Shown: positions 26,306 through 35,268, counted from the first letter of the stretch. The stretch: DNA of 64,000 nt from CAITSH01 sp025356665 (GCA_025356665.1 JANXRV010000151.1:30078-94077), one strand, 5' to 3'. The notes: a model not told the origin generated them from the sequence alone. Numbers and translations are program-made.

Positions 26306-26362
26306 CAACATCATAAATTGACACTGCACGTCATTACGCACGTCATCAACAAGGAGCCGCAC

Positions 26363-26929
26363 GTGGCTAAGCGCACCAAGGAATTGCTGATCCCGCAGAA
26401 CAAGCTGGACCCGAAAAAATGGAAAACCACTCCCGCCGGTTTCCAGATCTACACCCTTTGGCAGCATCCTGAAACCGGCGCGACGATCTCGCTGTTCAAA
26501 TGCCCCAAGGGCTCGGGCGTACCGGTACGGCACGTGCACGCATCCAACCAGTTCATGTACTGTCTCGAAGGCGAATACGCCTACACAACGACCGGCGTGG
26601 TGCTCAAGCCGGGCAGCTTTTACATGAACCCCAAGGGCCACCCGCACGGCCCGACCAAGGCGCGCAAGGATTCACTCATGCTGGAAATGTACGACGGCCC
26701 GCATTACTTCGAGCGTCCGGTGTACCACTCCGAAAAAACGGTCGGCCCGATCGCCGCCGCCGTAAAAAAGGCCAAAAAGAAGACCACTGCCAAACAGGCG
26801 GTCCCGGCAAAGAAAAAAGCCTCCGCCGGCAAAGCAGTCGGCGCGACGCGCACCAAGACCGCAAAGAAGGGTAGCAAAGCCGCCAAGGCCATAAAATCTG
26901 CGAAGCCGGCAAAGCGGACAAAGCGTTAA
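26363..26929 (+). CDS. Cupin-domain protein with histone-H1-like C-terminal tail
   Basis: A 188-residue protein. GTG 26363 follows AAGGAGCCGC; the frame extends upstream, but the ribosome site fixes the start. The cupin is complete: motif 1 RHVHASNQFMYCLEGEY (His57, His59, Glu69) and motif 2 LKPGSFYMNPKGHPHG (84-96 region), so a metal site is likely. From about residue 134 the protein changes to a Lys/Ala-rich tail with AKKK, PAKKKASAGKA and KTAKKGSKAAKA repeats, like bacterial H1/AlgP tails. Such a tail could bind nucleic acid or another polyanion. It is the first gene after the duplicated module and has its own conserved leader. Confidence 0.85.
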   Translation: MAKRTKELLIPQNKLDPKKWKTTPAGFQIYTLWQHPETGATISLFKCPKGSGVPVRHVHASNQFMYCLEGEYAYTTTGVVLKPGSFYMNPKGHPHGPTKARKDSLMLEMYDGPHYFERPVYHSEKTVGPIAAAVKKAKKKTTAKQAVPAKKKASAGKAVGATRTKTAKKGSKAAKAIKSAKPAKRTKR

Positions 26930-26950
26930 AGGGATTCTTGCAGCTGACAG

Positions 26951-26990
26951 TTAACCAACCATTGAACCAACCGTTGAACCAACCGTTGAC
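26951..26990. repeat. 12-bp tandem repeats (TTGAACCAACCG)
   Basis: Three units, the first shortened by one base, lie between the cupin stop (26929) and the ABC receptor start (27015). Confidence 0.75.
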
Positions 26991-27014
26991 GAACTACGAC
27001 CGGAGGGATTTGCC

Positions 27015-28034
27015 ATGTTGAGAGCAATGCTGATTTGTATCCTGGGATTCGCACTGATGGGACCGAGCGCGAGCAGTATGGCGCTGGCGCAGGACAAGCC
27101 GCTGACCGAGGTCACGTTGACACTGGACTTCATCGTACTCGGCCGCCACGCGCCCTGGTATGTGGCCCTCGCCAAGGGCTACTACAAGGACGCCGGGCTG
27201 AACGTCAAAATCATACCGGCGCAGGGCACCGCGCAGGCGATCCAGGCGCTCGAGGCCAATGTCGCGCAATTCGCCTTCACCGACGTGCCGGCGCTGGTGC
27301 AGGCGCGCGCACGCGGCGCCTCCACCGCCAAGGTCGTCGCCGTAAACTACCAGAAGGCACCCTATGCGATTTTCTCGCTCAACCCGGGCGCCAACATCAC
27401 CAGCCTCGCGCAACTAAAGGGTCTCGAAGTGGCAAGCGGCGCCGGCAGCTTCACGCCCAAGGTCATACAAGGTTTCATGAAAGAAAAGGGCCTCGACCCG
27501 AGCACGGTAAAGTTCACCAATGTCGACGGTTCGGCGCGCGTGGCCATGCTGCTATCGGGCAAGATGCCCTCAATCGAAACCTTCATCCTGGCGCAGCCGG
27601 GCATCAAACGCAGCCTGCAAACGGGTGAGCTGAAGACCCTGCTGCTGGCCGACCAGGGACTAGAGCTCTACGCCAACGGCATTCTGGTGCGCGATTCGCT
27701 CATCAAGAGCAACCCTGAGCTGGTGCGCTCTTTTGTCCGCGCATCGTTGCTGGGCTGGAAGGACGCGCTCGCCAATCCGGAGCAGGCGGCCGATATGCAG
27801 CTGCAGTACGCCAAGGCGCTCAACCGCGACAACATCATCGATGAGCTGAAAATCGTGCGCGACCTGGCGGTAACGGCGGACACGCGTGCCAAGGGCCTCG
27901 GCTGGATGGACGCGGGCAAGATGAAAAAGAGCCTCGACTTTGTCGTGCAAAACATCGGCATCGAGGGCACCGCACCGGCGCTTGCCGACATCTACAGCGC
28001 CGACTTCCTGCCCAAGCAGGCCATCACGCCCTGA
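27015..28034 (+). CDS. SsuA/NMT1-type ABC substrate-binding protein
   Basis: A 339-residue receptor with a signal peptide to about residue 25 (SMALAQ). ATG 27015 follows CGGAGGGA. EVTLTLDFIVLGRHAPWYVALAKGYYKDAGLNV is the classical opening of NMT1/THI5-like and SsuA receptors, with QALEANVAQFAFTDVPAL as the next conserved block. These bind taurine, sulfonates, nitrate or pyrimidine precursors. Permease and ATPase genes follow directly, making a complete importer. Ligand unknown; downstream genes (Ldh-type dehydrogenase, VOC protein) hint at a hydroxy-acid or aromatic. Confidence 0.9.
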   Translation: MLRAMLICILGFALMGPSASSMALAQDKPLTEVTLTLDFIVLGRHAPWYVALAKGYYKDAGLNVKIIPAQGTAQAIQALEANVAQFAFTDVPALVQARARGASTAKVVAVNYQKAPYAIFSLNPGANITSLAQLKGLEVASGAGSFTPKVIQGFMKEKGLDPSTVKFTNVDGSARVAMLLSGKMPSIETFILAQPGIKRSLQTGELKTLLLADQGLELYANGILVRDSLIKSNPELVRSFVRASLLGWKDALANPEQAADMQLQYAKALNRDNIIDELKIVRDLAVTADTRAKGLGWMDAGKMKKSLDFVVQNIGIEGTAPALADIYSADFLPKQAITP

Positions 28035-28050
28035 GGCGCGAAAGCCCCGA

Positions 28051-28845
28051 ATGCGCGTCACCGCCCCGCCTTTCGGCGAAATAGAAAACATCCACAAGCG
28101 CTTCCCGGCGCGGGACGGGCACGCGCCACTGGTCGCCATAGACAGCGTCTCGTGCAGCATGGTCGAGGGCGAACTCGTCTCGCTTCTGGGGCCCAGCGGC
28201 TGCGGCAAGACCACCCTCTTACGCATCGTCGCGGGCCTCTCGACCGCCAGCAGCGGCACGGTGCGCATACGCGGCCAGGTCGTGTCGGGGCCGCAGCGCG
28301 ATTTTGGCTTTGTCTTCCAGTCGCCCAACCTGATGCCCTGGCGCACGGTGCTCGACAACGTCTTATTCCCGATGGAAATCCTGCACAAGCGCGATGCGGC
28401 GGCCAAACAACGCGCCGAGGAATTGCTTGAAATGGTCGGGCTGGGCGGGTTTGGCAAGGCACGTCCGCACCAACTCTCTGGCGGCATGCAGCAGCGCGTG
28501 TCGCTGTGCCGCGCGCTCATCTACCAGCCGGCACTGCTATTGATGGACGAGCCCTTTGGCGCGCTCGACGAACTCACGCGCATGGAAATGCACGATCTGC
28601 TGCTCGACATACGGCAGCGCACGCGTGCGACGGTGATGTTTGTCACGCACAGCATTTCCGAGGCGGTCTACCTGTCCGATCAGGTGCTGGTGTTCAGCCG
28701 GCGGCCGGCGCGCATCGCGGAACACATCCTGGTCAAGCTGCCCTACCCGCGCAACGCCGAGATGCGCTACTCGGCGGCCTTCACCGAACTCGAGCATCGC
28801 GCCAGCGCCGCGCTGGGCGTTCTCAAAGGCAAGCACGCGGCATGA
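28051..28845 (+). CDS. SsuB/TauB-type ABC transporter ATPase
   Basis: A 264-residue ATPase. The frame is open further upstream, but ATG 28051 starts just after the receptor stop. Walker A is GPSGCGKTTLLRI, the Q-loop is DFGFVFQSPNLMPW, the signature is LSGGMQQRVSLCRAL and Walker B is LLLMDEPFGALDE, with the H-loop in VTHSISEAVYLSD. All are characteristic of the nitrate/sulfonate/taurine branch. It overlaps the permease by 4 bp (ATGA). Confidence 0.94.
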   Translation: MRVTAPPFGEIENIHKRFPARDGHAPLVAIDSVSCSMVEGELVSLLGPSGCGKTTLLRIVAGLSTASSGTVRIRGQVVSGPQRDFGFVFQSPNLMPWRTVLDNVLFPMEILHKRDAAAKQRAEELLEMVGLGGFGKARPHQLSGGMQQRVSLCRALIYQPALLLMDEPFGALDELTRMEMHDLLLDIRQRTRATVMFVTHSISEAVYLSDQVLVFSRRPARIAEHILVKLPYPRNAEMRYSAAFTELEHRASAALGVLKGKHAA

Positions 28846-29597
28846 AAAAATATCTCTACCCGGTCGCCGGCGCATTGCTACTGCTCGCGGCCTGGCATTT
28901 TTATGTCGTAGAGTTCAATGTGTCGATTGCGGTGCTGCCCACGCCGCTGCAGGTGCTCAACGCCGCCATCGCCAAGCGCGGCCTGCTGCTCAGCGAGGGC
29001 TGGATCACGCTCAAGGAATGCGTCTACGGTTTTGCGCTGGCCTTTTTTCTCGGCATCCCGATTGCCGTGGCGGTGGCCAACTCGCGCACGCTCAACCAGA
29101 TGTTCTATCCGCTGCTGATCGCCACACAGTCGGTACCCAAGGTCGCGCTCGCGCCCATCGTACTGGTGTGGCTGGGCACCGGCATGGAATCCAAGCTGGC
29201 CATGGTCTGGCTGGTGGCCTTTTTCCCGATACTGGTGGACACCGCTACCGGCCTGCGCGCAACGCCACACGATCTGGTTGAACTGGCGCAGTCGCTGCGC
29301 GCCTCGAAGCTGCAGATCTTCATGAAAGTGCAGTTTCCCGCCGCGCTGCCTTTTGTACTCGCCGGCTGCAAGGTCGCGATCACGCTGGCCGTCATCGGCG
29401 CCGTCATCGGCGAATTCGTCGGTTCGTCCGAAGGCCTGGGCAATCTGCTTCTCTCCGCCAACTCCCAGATCGACACACCCCTGGCCTTTGCCGCGCTGGG
29501 CGGCCTCGCGCTACTGGGCCTGCTGTTGTACGGCGCGGTGGCGCTGGTAGAGCACCTGCTGACACCCTGGATTTCCTCGTCCCACCACAAAGGCTAG
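28842..29597 (+). CDS. SsuC/TauC-type ABC transporter permease
   Basis: A 251-residue permease with about six hydrophobic helices, the first at residues 5-22. ATG 28842 overlaps the ATPase stop. The EAA-type cytoplasmic loop for docking to the ATPase is seen in VELAQSLRASKLQIFMKVQFPAALPFVLAG. This completes a three-gene importer (receptor, ATPase, permease) in the usual order. Confidence 0.92.
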   Translation: MKKYLYPVAGALLLLAAWHFYVVEFNVSIAVLPTPLQVLNAAIAKRGLLLSEGWITLKECVYGFALAFFLGIPIAVAVANSRTLNQMFYPLLIATQSVPKVALAPIVLVWLGTGMESKLAMVWLVAFFPILVDTATGLRATPHDLVELAQSLRASKLQIFMKVQFPAALPFVLAGCKVAITLAVIGAVIGEFVGSSEGLGNLLLSANSQIDTPLAFAALGGLALLGLLLYGAVALVEHLLTPWISSSHHKG

Positions 29598-29629
29598 GCT
29601 AGGCGCCGGCGCCATGAGCCTATGAACCC

Positions 29630-30694
29630 GTGAGCACAAAAATGCAAACCAACCCGGAACAACTCGCAGCGTTTATCGCTGCCATTTTTGTCGCCCTCAA
29701 ACTGCCGGCAGACGCGGCGCGCATTGTCGCCGATACGCTGGTGGACGCCGATCTTGAGGGCATCCCCTCGCATGGGGTGATGCTGGTGCCGATGTACGCC
29801 GAGCGCATTCGCGCCGGTTCGGTTTCGCTGGCGACCGAGGCCGTTGTGGCCAGCGACCGCGGCAGCGCACTGGTGCTCGACGCGCAAAACGCGCTGGGGC
29901 AGCTGAGCTCGCGCCAGGCGGTGCAATTGCTGTGCGAACGCGCGCCAAAGCACGGCCTCGCCGCGGTGGCGGTACGCAACGCCTTTCACTTCGGCACCGC
30001 CGGAAAATGGGCGGCCGAACTCGCGCTGCAAGGCCTGATCGGCGTGGTGATGTCCAACACGCGGCCGCTAATGCCCGCTCCGGGCGGTGCCGAGCGCGTG
30101 GTCGGCAACAACCCCATCGCCATCGCCATGCCTGCGGCCGGCCGCGCTCCGGTGGTGTTTGACATGGCCACGAGCGCCAGTGCGATGGGCAAAATCCGCC
30201 TCGCCGCGGGCGCCGGCCAAGCCATTCCCGAGGGCTGGGCCACCGACGTCACAGGCAATGCCACAACCGATGCGGCCGAGGCAATCAAGGGCATGCTGCT
30301 ACCCGCCGCAGGCCCCAAGGGCTTCGGCCTCGCCTTCATGATCGATTTATTTTGCGGCGGATTGTCCTCGGGCGCGATTGCCGACGCGGTGCGGCCGCTC
30401 TACGGCGCACCGGCGCTGACCTACGGCTGCGCGCATTTTTTCCTCGCCGTGGATGTGGCGCATTTTTGCGCCCGCGATACGTTCGAGGCCGCTGTCAGCG
30501 CATTCAGCGCAAAAGTCGAGGCATCGGCGCGCGCGCCCGGCGTGGACCGCATCTTCAGCCCCGGCGGCCCGGCATTGCAAACGCGGCAGTCGCGCGCGAA
30601 GGCCTGCCCGCTCGCCCCCGACACGACAAAGCAACTCATCGCGCTCGCCGCCAGCCTCGGCCTGCCGGTGACGGATATTTTCAAAAATTCTTAA
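29630..30694 (+). CDS. Ldh family oxidoreductase (malate/L-lactate dehydrogenase type 2)
   Basis: A 354-residue NAD(P)-dependent 2-hydroxyacid dehydrogenase of the MDH2/LDH2 fold. GTG 29630 is used; Met5 (ATG 29642) is an alternative. EGIPSHGVMLVPMYAERI (conserved SHG), RNAFHFGTAGKWA with the catalytic His, NNPIAIAMPA and GPKGFGLAFMIDLFCGGLSSG are family hallmarks. Members oxidise malate, lactate, ureidoglycolate, sulfolactate or proline-like imino acids. Placed after the importer, it probably acts on the imported compound. Confidence 0.9.
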   Translation: MSTKMQTNPEQLAAFIAAIFVALKLPADAARIVADTLVDADLEGIPSHGVMLVPMYAERIRAGSVSLATEAVVASDRGSALVLDAQNALGQLSSRQAVQLLCERAPKHGLAAVAVRNAFHFGTAGKWAAELALQGLIGVVMSNTRPLMPAPGGAERVVGNNPIAIAMPAAGRAPVVFDMATSASAMGKIRLAAGAGQAIPEGWATDVTGNATTDAAEAIKGMLLPAAGPKGFGLAFMIDLFCGGLSSGAIADAVRPLYGAPALTYGCAHFFLAVDVAHFCARDTFEAAVSAFSAKVEASARAPGVDRIFSPGGPALQTRQSRAKACPLAPDTTKQLIALAASLGLPVTDIFKNS

Positions 30695-30718
30695 ATAAAA
30701 ACCCAGAAAGGACCTCAC

Positions 30719-31120
30719 ATGGCCAAGCAGCAAATCAAGTCAGAGAAATTGCGCCAACCCAACGGACATTTTTCGCACGCGACAACGATAGAGGCGCGCG
30801 GCAAACTGGTCTTCATCTCCGGCATGACGGCACGCCATCCGGACGGCAGCATCACCGGCATCGGCGACATCGACGCGCAAACGCGCCAGGTGTGCGACAA
30901 CCTCAAGGCCGCGGTGGAGGCCGCCGGCGGGACGATGGCCGACATCTGCCGCGTTGATGTGTATGTGCGCAACATCGAGCACTTCGAGGCCATACACAAG
31001 GTTCGGCGCGAGTATTTCCTGCCGCCGCTACCCGCCTCGACCATGGTGGAAGTGAGCAAGATGGTCTCGCCCGATTACCTCATCGAGATCAGCGCCATTG
31101 CCGTACTGCCTGATGCCTGA
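30719..31120 (+). CDS. RidA family protein
   Basis: A 133-residue member of the RidA/YjgF family. ATG 30719 follows AGAAAGGA. The fold is visible in LVFISGMTARHPDGS, QTRQVCDNLKAAVEAAGGTMADICRVDVYV and the C-terminal IEISAIAV, which contains the segment that usually ends in EIEAIA. The Arg normally present before VEV in true imine deaminases is not seen (PASTMVEVSKM), so it may be a RidA subgroup with another reaction. It is within 25 bp of the dehydrogenase gene. Confidence 0.85.
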   Translation: MAKQQIKSEKLRQPNGHFSHATTIEARGKLVFISGMTARHPDGSITGIGDIDAQTRQVCDNLKAAVEAAGGTMADICRVDVYVRNIEHFEAIHKVRREYFLPPLPASTMVEVSKMVSPDYLIEISAIAVLPDA

Positions 31121-31159
31121 ATCCTGCAACCTGCAAGCTGAAATCCAAAAGGGAAAACC

Positions 31160-32086
31160 ATGAGCAAAGTTTTGGGACTGTGCGGTTATGGCCTCGAAGT
31201 GCCCGACCTGGATGTGGCCGAGCGCTTTTACACCACCTTCGGCCTCAACGCCGAACGCAAGGACGGCCTGCTGCTGCTGCGCAGCCCCGGACGGCCCAAC
31301 GACGAAATCGTCGTCAGCACCGCCGCGCAAAAGAAAATGCACCACCTGTCTTTTTTCATCGAGCCGGGCAGCGAACATGCCTTCGCTGAAAAACTGCGCG
31401 CCGCGGGACTCGAGGTCAGCGACAAGGCGCCAGCAGGCGGTGGGCGCTCGGGCCTGTGGTTCCGCGACCCCTGGGACACTCTCATCAATCTGCACGCCAT
31501 GCACCCGGCGCCGGTTCCGGTTGTCGCGATGCCGCGCAGCAACTACGGTGGCCGCGCCGAACGCGTGGACCTGCACCTGTGGAAGGAACTGGGTCGCAAC
31601 ACGCCGCCCTCGCGCATCGGTCACATGCTGATGTTCACGCAGGACTGGGAACGCGCGGAGAAATTCTTTGCCGATGTACTGGGCTTTCGCACCACCGACC
31701 GCGCCGCCGGCAAGGTAGCCTTCATGGCCGCCGGCGACGGCGTAACCGACCATCACTGCTTCGGCCTGATCAACGGCACGCACCGCGGCTTCCAGCACTC
31801 GAGCTTCCAGGTGCCAAGTATCGATGACATCGGCTTTGGCGCCTGGCGCATGAACAAAGCCGGCTACAAGGAATCATTCGGTCCGGGCCGCCACGCCCTC
31901 GCCTCCAACCTCTTTCATTACACACGCGATCCCTGGGGCAGCTGGGTGGAGTACTACGCCGATATGGACAAGATCTCCGATGCCTGGACCTGCCGCGACT
32001 GGAACGAATTGCCTTATGCCTGGGGGCCGGAGTGGTCGCCCGAGTTCTGGGGCAAGGAAATGAACGGCAACTTCGAGCCGCGCTGA
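31160..32086 (+). CDS. Two-domain VOC family protein (extradiol dioxygenase-like)
   Basis: A 308-residue protein made of two vicinal-oxygen-chelate modules: residues about 5-115 (LCGYGLEVPDLDVAERFYTTFGL) and about 150-290 (SRIGHMLMFTQDWERAEKFF). Probable metal ligands sit in the second module: His in RIGHMLMF, His in GFQHSSFQV and Glu in WVEYYADMD, as in type I extradiol catechol dioxygenases. It may cleave a catechol-like ring. ATG 31160 follows AAAAGGG. A strong hairpin 24 bp after the stop suggests this gene closes the unit that began at 26363 or 27015. Confidence 0.85.
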   Translation: MSKVLGLCGYGLEVPDLDVAERFYTTFGLNAERKDGLLLLRSPGRPNDEIVVSTAAQKKMHHLSFFIEPGSEHAFAEKLRAAGLEVSDKAPAGGGRSGLWFRDPWDTLINLHAMHPAPVPVVAMPRSNYGGRAERVDLHLWKELGRNTPPSRIGHMLMFTQDWERAEKFFADVLGFRTTDRAAGKVAFMAAGDGVTDHHCFGLINGTHRGFQHSSFQVPSIDDIGFGAWRMNKAGYKESFGPGRHALASNLFHYTRDPWGSWVEYYADMDKISDAWTCRDWNELPYAWGPEWSPEFWGKEMNGNFEPR

Positions 32087-32109
32087 GCCCATTCGCAGGC
32101 GCATATAGG

Positions 32110-32140
32110 CTGGAAACCCGCTCCCAGAGCGGGTTTCCAG
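32110..32140 (+). terminator. Perfect 14-bp stem hairpin
   Basis: CTGGAAACCCGCTC (32110-32123) is complementary to GAGCGGGTTTCCAG (32127-32140) with a 3-base loop. There is no T-run, so it is a strong stem with uncertain termination strength. Confidence 0.7.
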
Positions 32141-32210
32141 CATTTCGTAGCTTTTCTCACAGCGTGTTCGGCCTGTGACCGACAGCACTCACCTTTCAAA
32201 AGACCAGACG

Positions 32211-33176
32211 ATGAGAAAGTTGACGCATTGGTTATTTTTTCTGCTCGCCGTTGCGGCGTCCAGCCTCGTTCAGGCGCAAGCCGGCTGGCCGGCGCGACCA
32301 GTGCGTCTGATCGTGCCGCTGGCGGCCGGGGGGACGGCTGACGGCGTGGCACGCGTGGTGGCCGAAAAACTCTCGACGCTGTGGGGGCAGCAGGTGCTGG
32401 TGGAGAATCGTCCCGGCGGCAACACCATCATCGGCACCGAAGCCCTCGCCAAGGCCGCGCCCGACGGCTACACCATCGGCCTGGGCGTCATCACCTCGCA
32501 TGTCGCCAACAGCTTCATGTATTCGAAGCTCCCCTACGACGCAGAACGCGATTTCACGCCGATAATCCTGCTTGGAATAAGTCCGATTTTCCTGATCGTG
32601 CACCCGTCCATCCCTGCTGCCACGCTGCAGGAGTTCCTTGCTTATTCACGCGCAAATCCGGACAAAATTTCCTATGCGAGCACCGGCTACGGATCGTCGT
32701 TCCATCTGGCCACTGAACATCTCTTGCAGCGCACCGGAACCCGCATGGTGCATGTGCCCTACAAGGGCATGGGCGCGGCATTACAGGATTTGCTCGCCGG
32801 AAATGTGCAGGTGGCGATGGACGTCTCAACCATGGCACAGGTACGGCAGGGAAAATTAAAAGTCATCGGGGTTGCGAGCACGCAACGCTTTGCCGGCGCG
32901 CCCGAGGTGCCTTCGTTTGCAGAGCAGGGCCTGCCTGACTTTGAGTTCAATACCTGGCTGAGCCTGCATGCTCCGGCAGGCCTCGCGCACGATTTGCAGG
33001 CACGCATCAGCAGCGACATCAACCGCGTGCTGCAGATGCCCGACGTTCGCCAGCGGATGCTGGCCATGAGCTATGTTCCGGCCGGCGGGACCCCGGCTGA
33101 ACTGTCGGCGCATCTTGCCGCCGAACGCGCCAAGATCGGCGGCCTGATCCGCGCCGCCGGGATCAAGCCGGAATAA
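32211..33176 (+). CDS. Bug/TctC family tripartite tricarboxylate receptor
   Basis: A 321-residue receptor from ATG 32211; a GTG at 32175 would put twelve polar residues before the signal peptide and is less likely. Signal peptide MRKLTHWLFFLLAVAASSLVQAQ. Signatures: WPARPVRLIVPLAAGGTAD, VENRPGGNTIIG, PDGYTIGLGV and HVPYKGMGAALQDLL. It follows the VOC gene after a hairpin and precedes a convergent SDR. It may feed the downstream 33-36 kb SDR genes or be an orphan. Confidence 0.92.
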   Translation: MRKLTHWLFFLLAVAASSLVQAQAGWPARPVRLIVPLAAGGTADGVARVVAEKLSTLWGQQVLVENRPGGNTIIGTEALAKAAPDGYTIGLGVITSHVANSFMYSKLPYDAERDFTPIILLGISPIFLIVHPSIPAATLQEFLAYSRANPDKISYASTGYGSSFHLATEHLLQRTGTRMVHVPYKGMGAALQDLLAGNVQVAMDVSTMAQVRQGKLKVIGVASTQRFAGAPEVPSFAEQGLPDFEFNTWLSLHAPAGLAHDLQARISSDINRVLQMPDVRQRMLAMSYVPAGGTPAELSAHLAAERAKIGGLIRAAGIKPE

Positions 33177-33186
33177 GGTCTGGCAG

Positions 33187-33225
33187 GGGCTGAAAACCCG
33201 CATCAGACGGGCATTTCCCGGTGAT
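33187..33225. terminator. Weak hairpin between convergent genes
   Basis: GAAAACCCG and CGGGCATTTC can pair around a CATCAGA-type loop. The arms resemble those of the hairpins at 8292 and 32110, but the stem is imperfect. Confidence 0.35.
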
Positions 33226-33288
33226 CGTCAAGCGCGTGAAGCGTCTTCTACCACGTTGCCACTCCGGTGGCCGACCCAAGCTTAGTAC

Positions 33289-34065
33289 TCAGTGAATAAC
33301 GAAACCGCCGTCCACCACCAGGTTGTGGCCTTGGATGAAGGTGGCCGAGGTGGTGGCGAGGAAGGCGATGACCTCGGCGATTTCCGCTTCAGTGCCGAGG
33401 CGTCCGGCCGGAATGGCTTCGAGGCGCTGCTTCAGCAGCGCCGGTTCGCGATCGAGCCGCGCCTTGTAGTAGTCGGTGGCAATGGGTCCGGGGCTCACGG
33501 CGTTGACGATGATGCCCTCCGGGGCGAGCTCAAAGGCCATGGAGCGCGCCAGTGAGATGAGCGCCGCCTTGGTCAGGCCGTAAAGCGCCGCGCCCGGATC
33601 GGCCACCATGCCCAGCTGGCTGGCCATAAAAATGATACGACCGGCTTTTTGCGCGCGCATCGCCGGCAGCACCGCCTGGCTGAGCAAAAAAGCCGAGCGC
33701 AGGTTGACCGCCACCACCTTGTCAAACTCGGCCGCGCTAAATTCCCCGAAAGGATGGCGTATGCGCATGCCGGCGTTGTTAACCAGCACATCAATACGTC
33801 CCAGCGCCTGCAAAGCCGCTGCGGCGGCAAGCGCCGGCGCGGCGGCGCCCTCAAGATCGAACAGGCCGTGGTACGCCTCGGCGTGGCGCGGATGCGCCGC
33901 CTTGCATTCGGCCGCCGCCGCTTCGAGCTCCTCGCGCGTGGACTCGGCCACCAGATAAAGCGTGAAGCCCCTCGTTGCGAGTTCGCGCGCCACGGCGCGG
34001 CCAATGCCGCGTGAGGCACCGGTAACGAGGGCGACCTTGCCGGTGCCCTCCGTCATTGCGCTCAT
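33289..34065 (-). CDS. SDR family oxidoreductase
   Basis: A 258-residue classical short-chain dehydrogenase. TGASRGIG near residue 15 binds NAD(P), DVLVNNAG follows, and the catalytic set is complete: Ser in FMASQLG and the YxxxK of LYGLTKAAL. VSPGPIATD and a C-terminal VVDGGFVIH are standard. It probably acts as a 3-oxoacyl or secondary-alcohol reductase. It overlaps the upstream receptor gene by 4 bp (ATGA on the minus strand), so receptor and SDR form one operon. Confidence 0.92.
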   Translation of the reverse strand: MSAMTEGTGKVALVTGASRGIGRAVARELATRGFTLYLVAESTREELEAAAAECKAAHPRHAEAYHGLFDLEGAAAPALAAAAALQALGRIDVLVNNAGMRIRHPFGEFSAAEFDKVVAVNLRSAFLLSQAVLPAMRAQKAGRIIFMASQLGMVADPGAALYGLTKAALISLARSMAFELAPEGIIVNAVSPGPIATDYYKARLDREPALLKQRLEAIPAGRLGTEAEIAEVIAFLATTSATFIQGHNLVVDGGFVIH

Positions 34066-35099
34066 GCGCCCAGCGCCGGCGGGATGCGCTCGGCTTTGGG
34101 CGGCAGGAAGCGGTCGGTATAGACCTTCTCGGGCGCGGGCACGGTCTTGATGCCGTAGGCATCGTAAATGCTCTGCATGGTTTTTTTCATGCGCACGGGC
34201 GACACCGTGCCAAGGCCCTCGGCGCGTGTGGTGGGCGTGACCACCATGTCGCGCAACATCAGCAGCAGGCGGTCGTTTTCAAGATCGAGGTTGACGAGGC
34301 CGTCGCGCGCCTTGAGCGAGGCCACCGCCGCCTTCGGGTTGGCGATGGCGGCAACGAGGCTTTTGTTGACGGCCTTGACGAAGGCCGCCACGGTCTTGGG
34401 ATTGCGCTCGGCGTAGGCGGCGGTGGTAATGAGGGCGTGGCCGTAGAGCTCGACGCCGAACTTGCCGTAGGGCATGACGATGATGTCTTCCATCTTGGTG
34501 CCCAGCGACTTGATGGTGAACACGCCAGAGGTGGTGGCGCCCAGAATGGCATCGACGTCGCCGCGCACCAGCATGGTTTCGCGCAGCGCGCCGCTCACCG
34601 TCTCGGTTTTGATCTTGCCCGGATCGAAGCCGTTGATCCTGGCGAAGGCGTCGAACACGTCGCGCGCCGCGCTGCCGGCGGTGGAGCCGACCTTCTTGCC
34701 CTCGAGATCCTTGGGCACGCTGATGCCGCGGCCCTTGATGCTCATCACCGCGTTGGCCGAGTTCTCGTGCGTGACATACACGGCCATCAGCGGGCGCTCG
34801 GGGTGATCGGCGTTAAATTTGATCACCGCGCTCATTTCGGCCCAGCCGAATTCATAAGTGCCGGTGGCGACGCGCGACACCGCGTCAGCCGAGCCCGAAC
34901 CGCGGTCGACCTGAACCGTCAGCCCCTCATTCTTAAAGGCACCACTCTCCGCCGCATAGGTAAAAATAGACTGCGGCCCCTGGAAGGCCCATTCAAGCGT
35001 GAACTTCACGCCGGGTTGCTCGGGAGCCTGGGCGTGGGCGGGCAACGCGCCGAAGAAAAAACCGGCGATGGCGATCAGGCGGACGATGGCATGGCGCAT
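34062..35099 (-). CDS. NMT1/SsuA-type ABC substrate-binding protein (orphan)
   Basis: A 345-residue receptor with a signal peptide ending PAHAQ (about 24). KFTLEWAFQGPQSIFTYAAESGAFKNEGLTV is the usual opening; GTYEFGWAEMSAVIKF and KKVGSTAGSAARDVFDAF follow. No permease or ATPase is adjacent, unlike the receptor at 27015, so it may share that transporter or one elsewhere. It is co-transcribed with the SDR. Confidence 0.9.
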   Translation of the reverse strand: MRHAIVRLIAIAGFFFGALPAHAQAPEQPGVKFTLEWAFQGPQSIFTYAAESGAFKNEGLTVQVDRGSGSADAVSRVATGTYEFGWAEMSAVIKFNADHPERPLMAVYVTHENSANAVMSIKGRGISVPKDLEGKKVGSTAGSAARDVFDAFARINGFDPGKIKTETVSGALRETMLVRGDVDAILGATTSGVFTIKSLGTKMEDIIVMPYGKFGVELYGHALITTAAYAERNPKTVAAFVKAVNKSLVAAIANPKAAVASLKARDGLVNLDLENDRLLLMLRDMVVTPTTRAEGLGTVSPVRMKKTMQSIYDAYGIKTVPAPEKVYTDRFLPPKAERIPPALGA

Positions 35100-35268
35100 T
35101 CGGCAAACCTCGATAGTGGTCGGGTTAAAAATTGCTCAGGGTGCAAACCGAATCGCAGTATAAGACAGGCAAGCAGGCGCGCGCTGCCCCGGAACCACAA
35201 CGGTGCGCGCGCACCCTGATAGCGCTGTGATAATCTCGCCCGACCCCAAACCAGCATACGGAATTGCA

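Noticed and set aside
34056..35219. 387-codon plus-strand frame opposite the NMT1-type receptor
   Set aside because: It is the antisense of a well supported receptor gene and has a His/Arg/Gly-rich composition typical of shadow frames.
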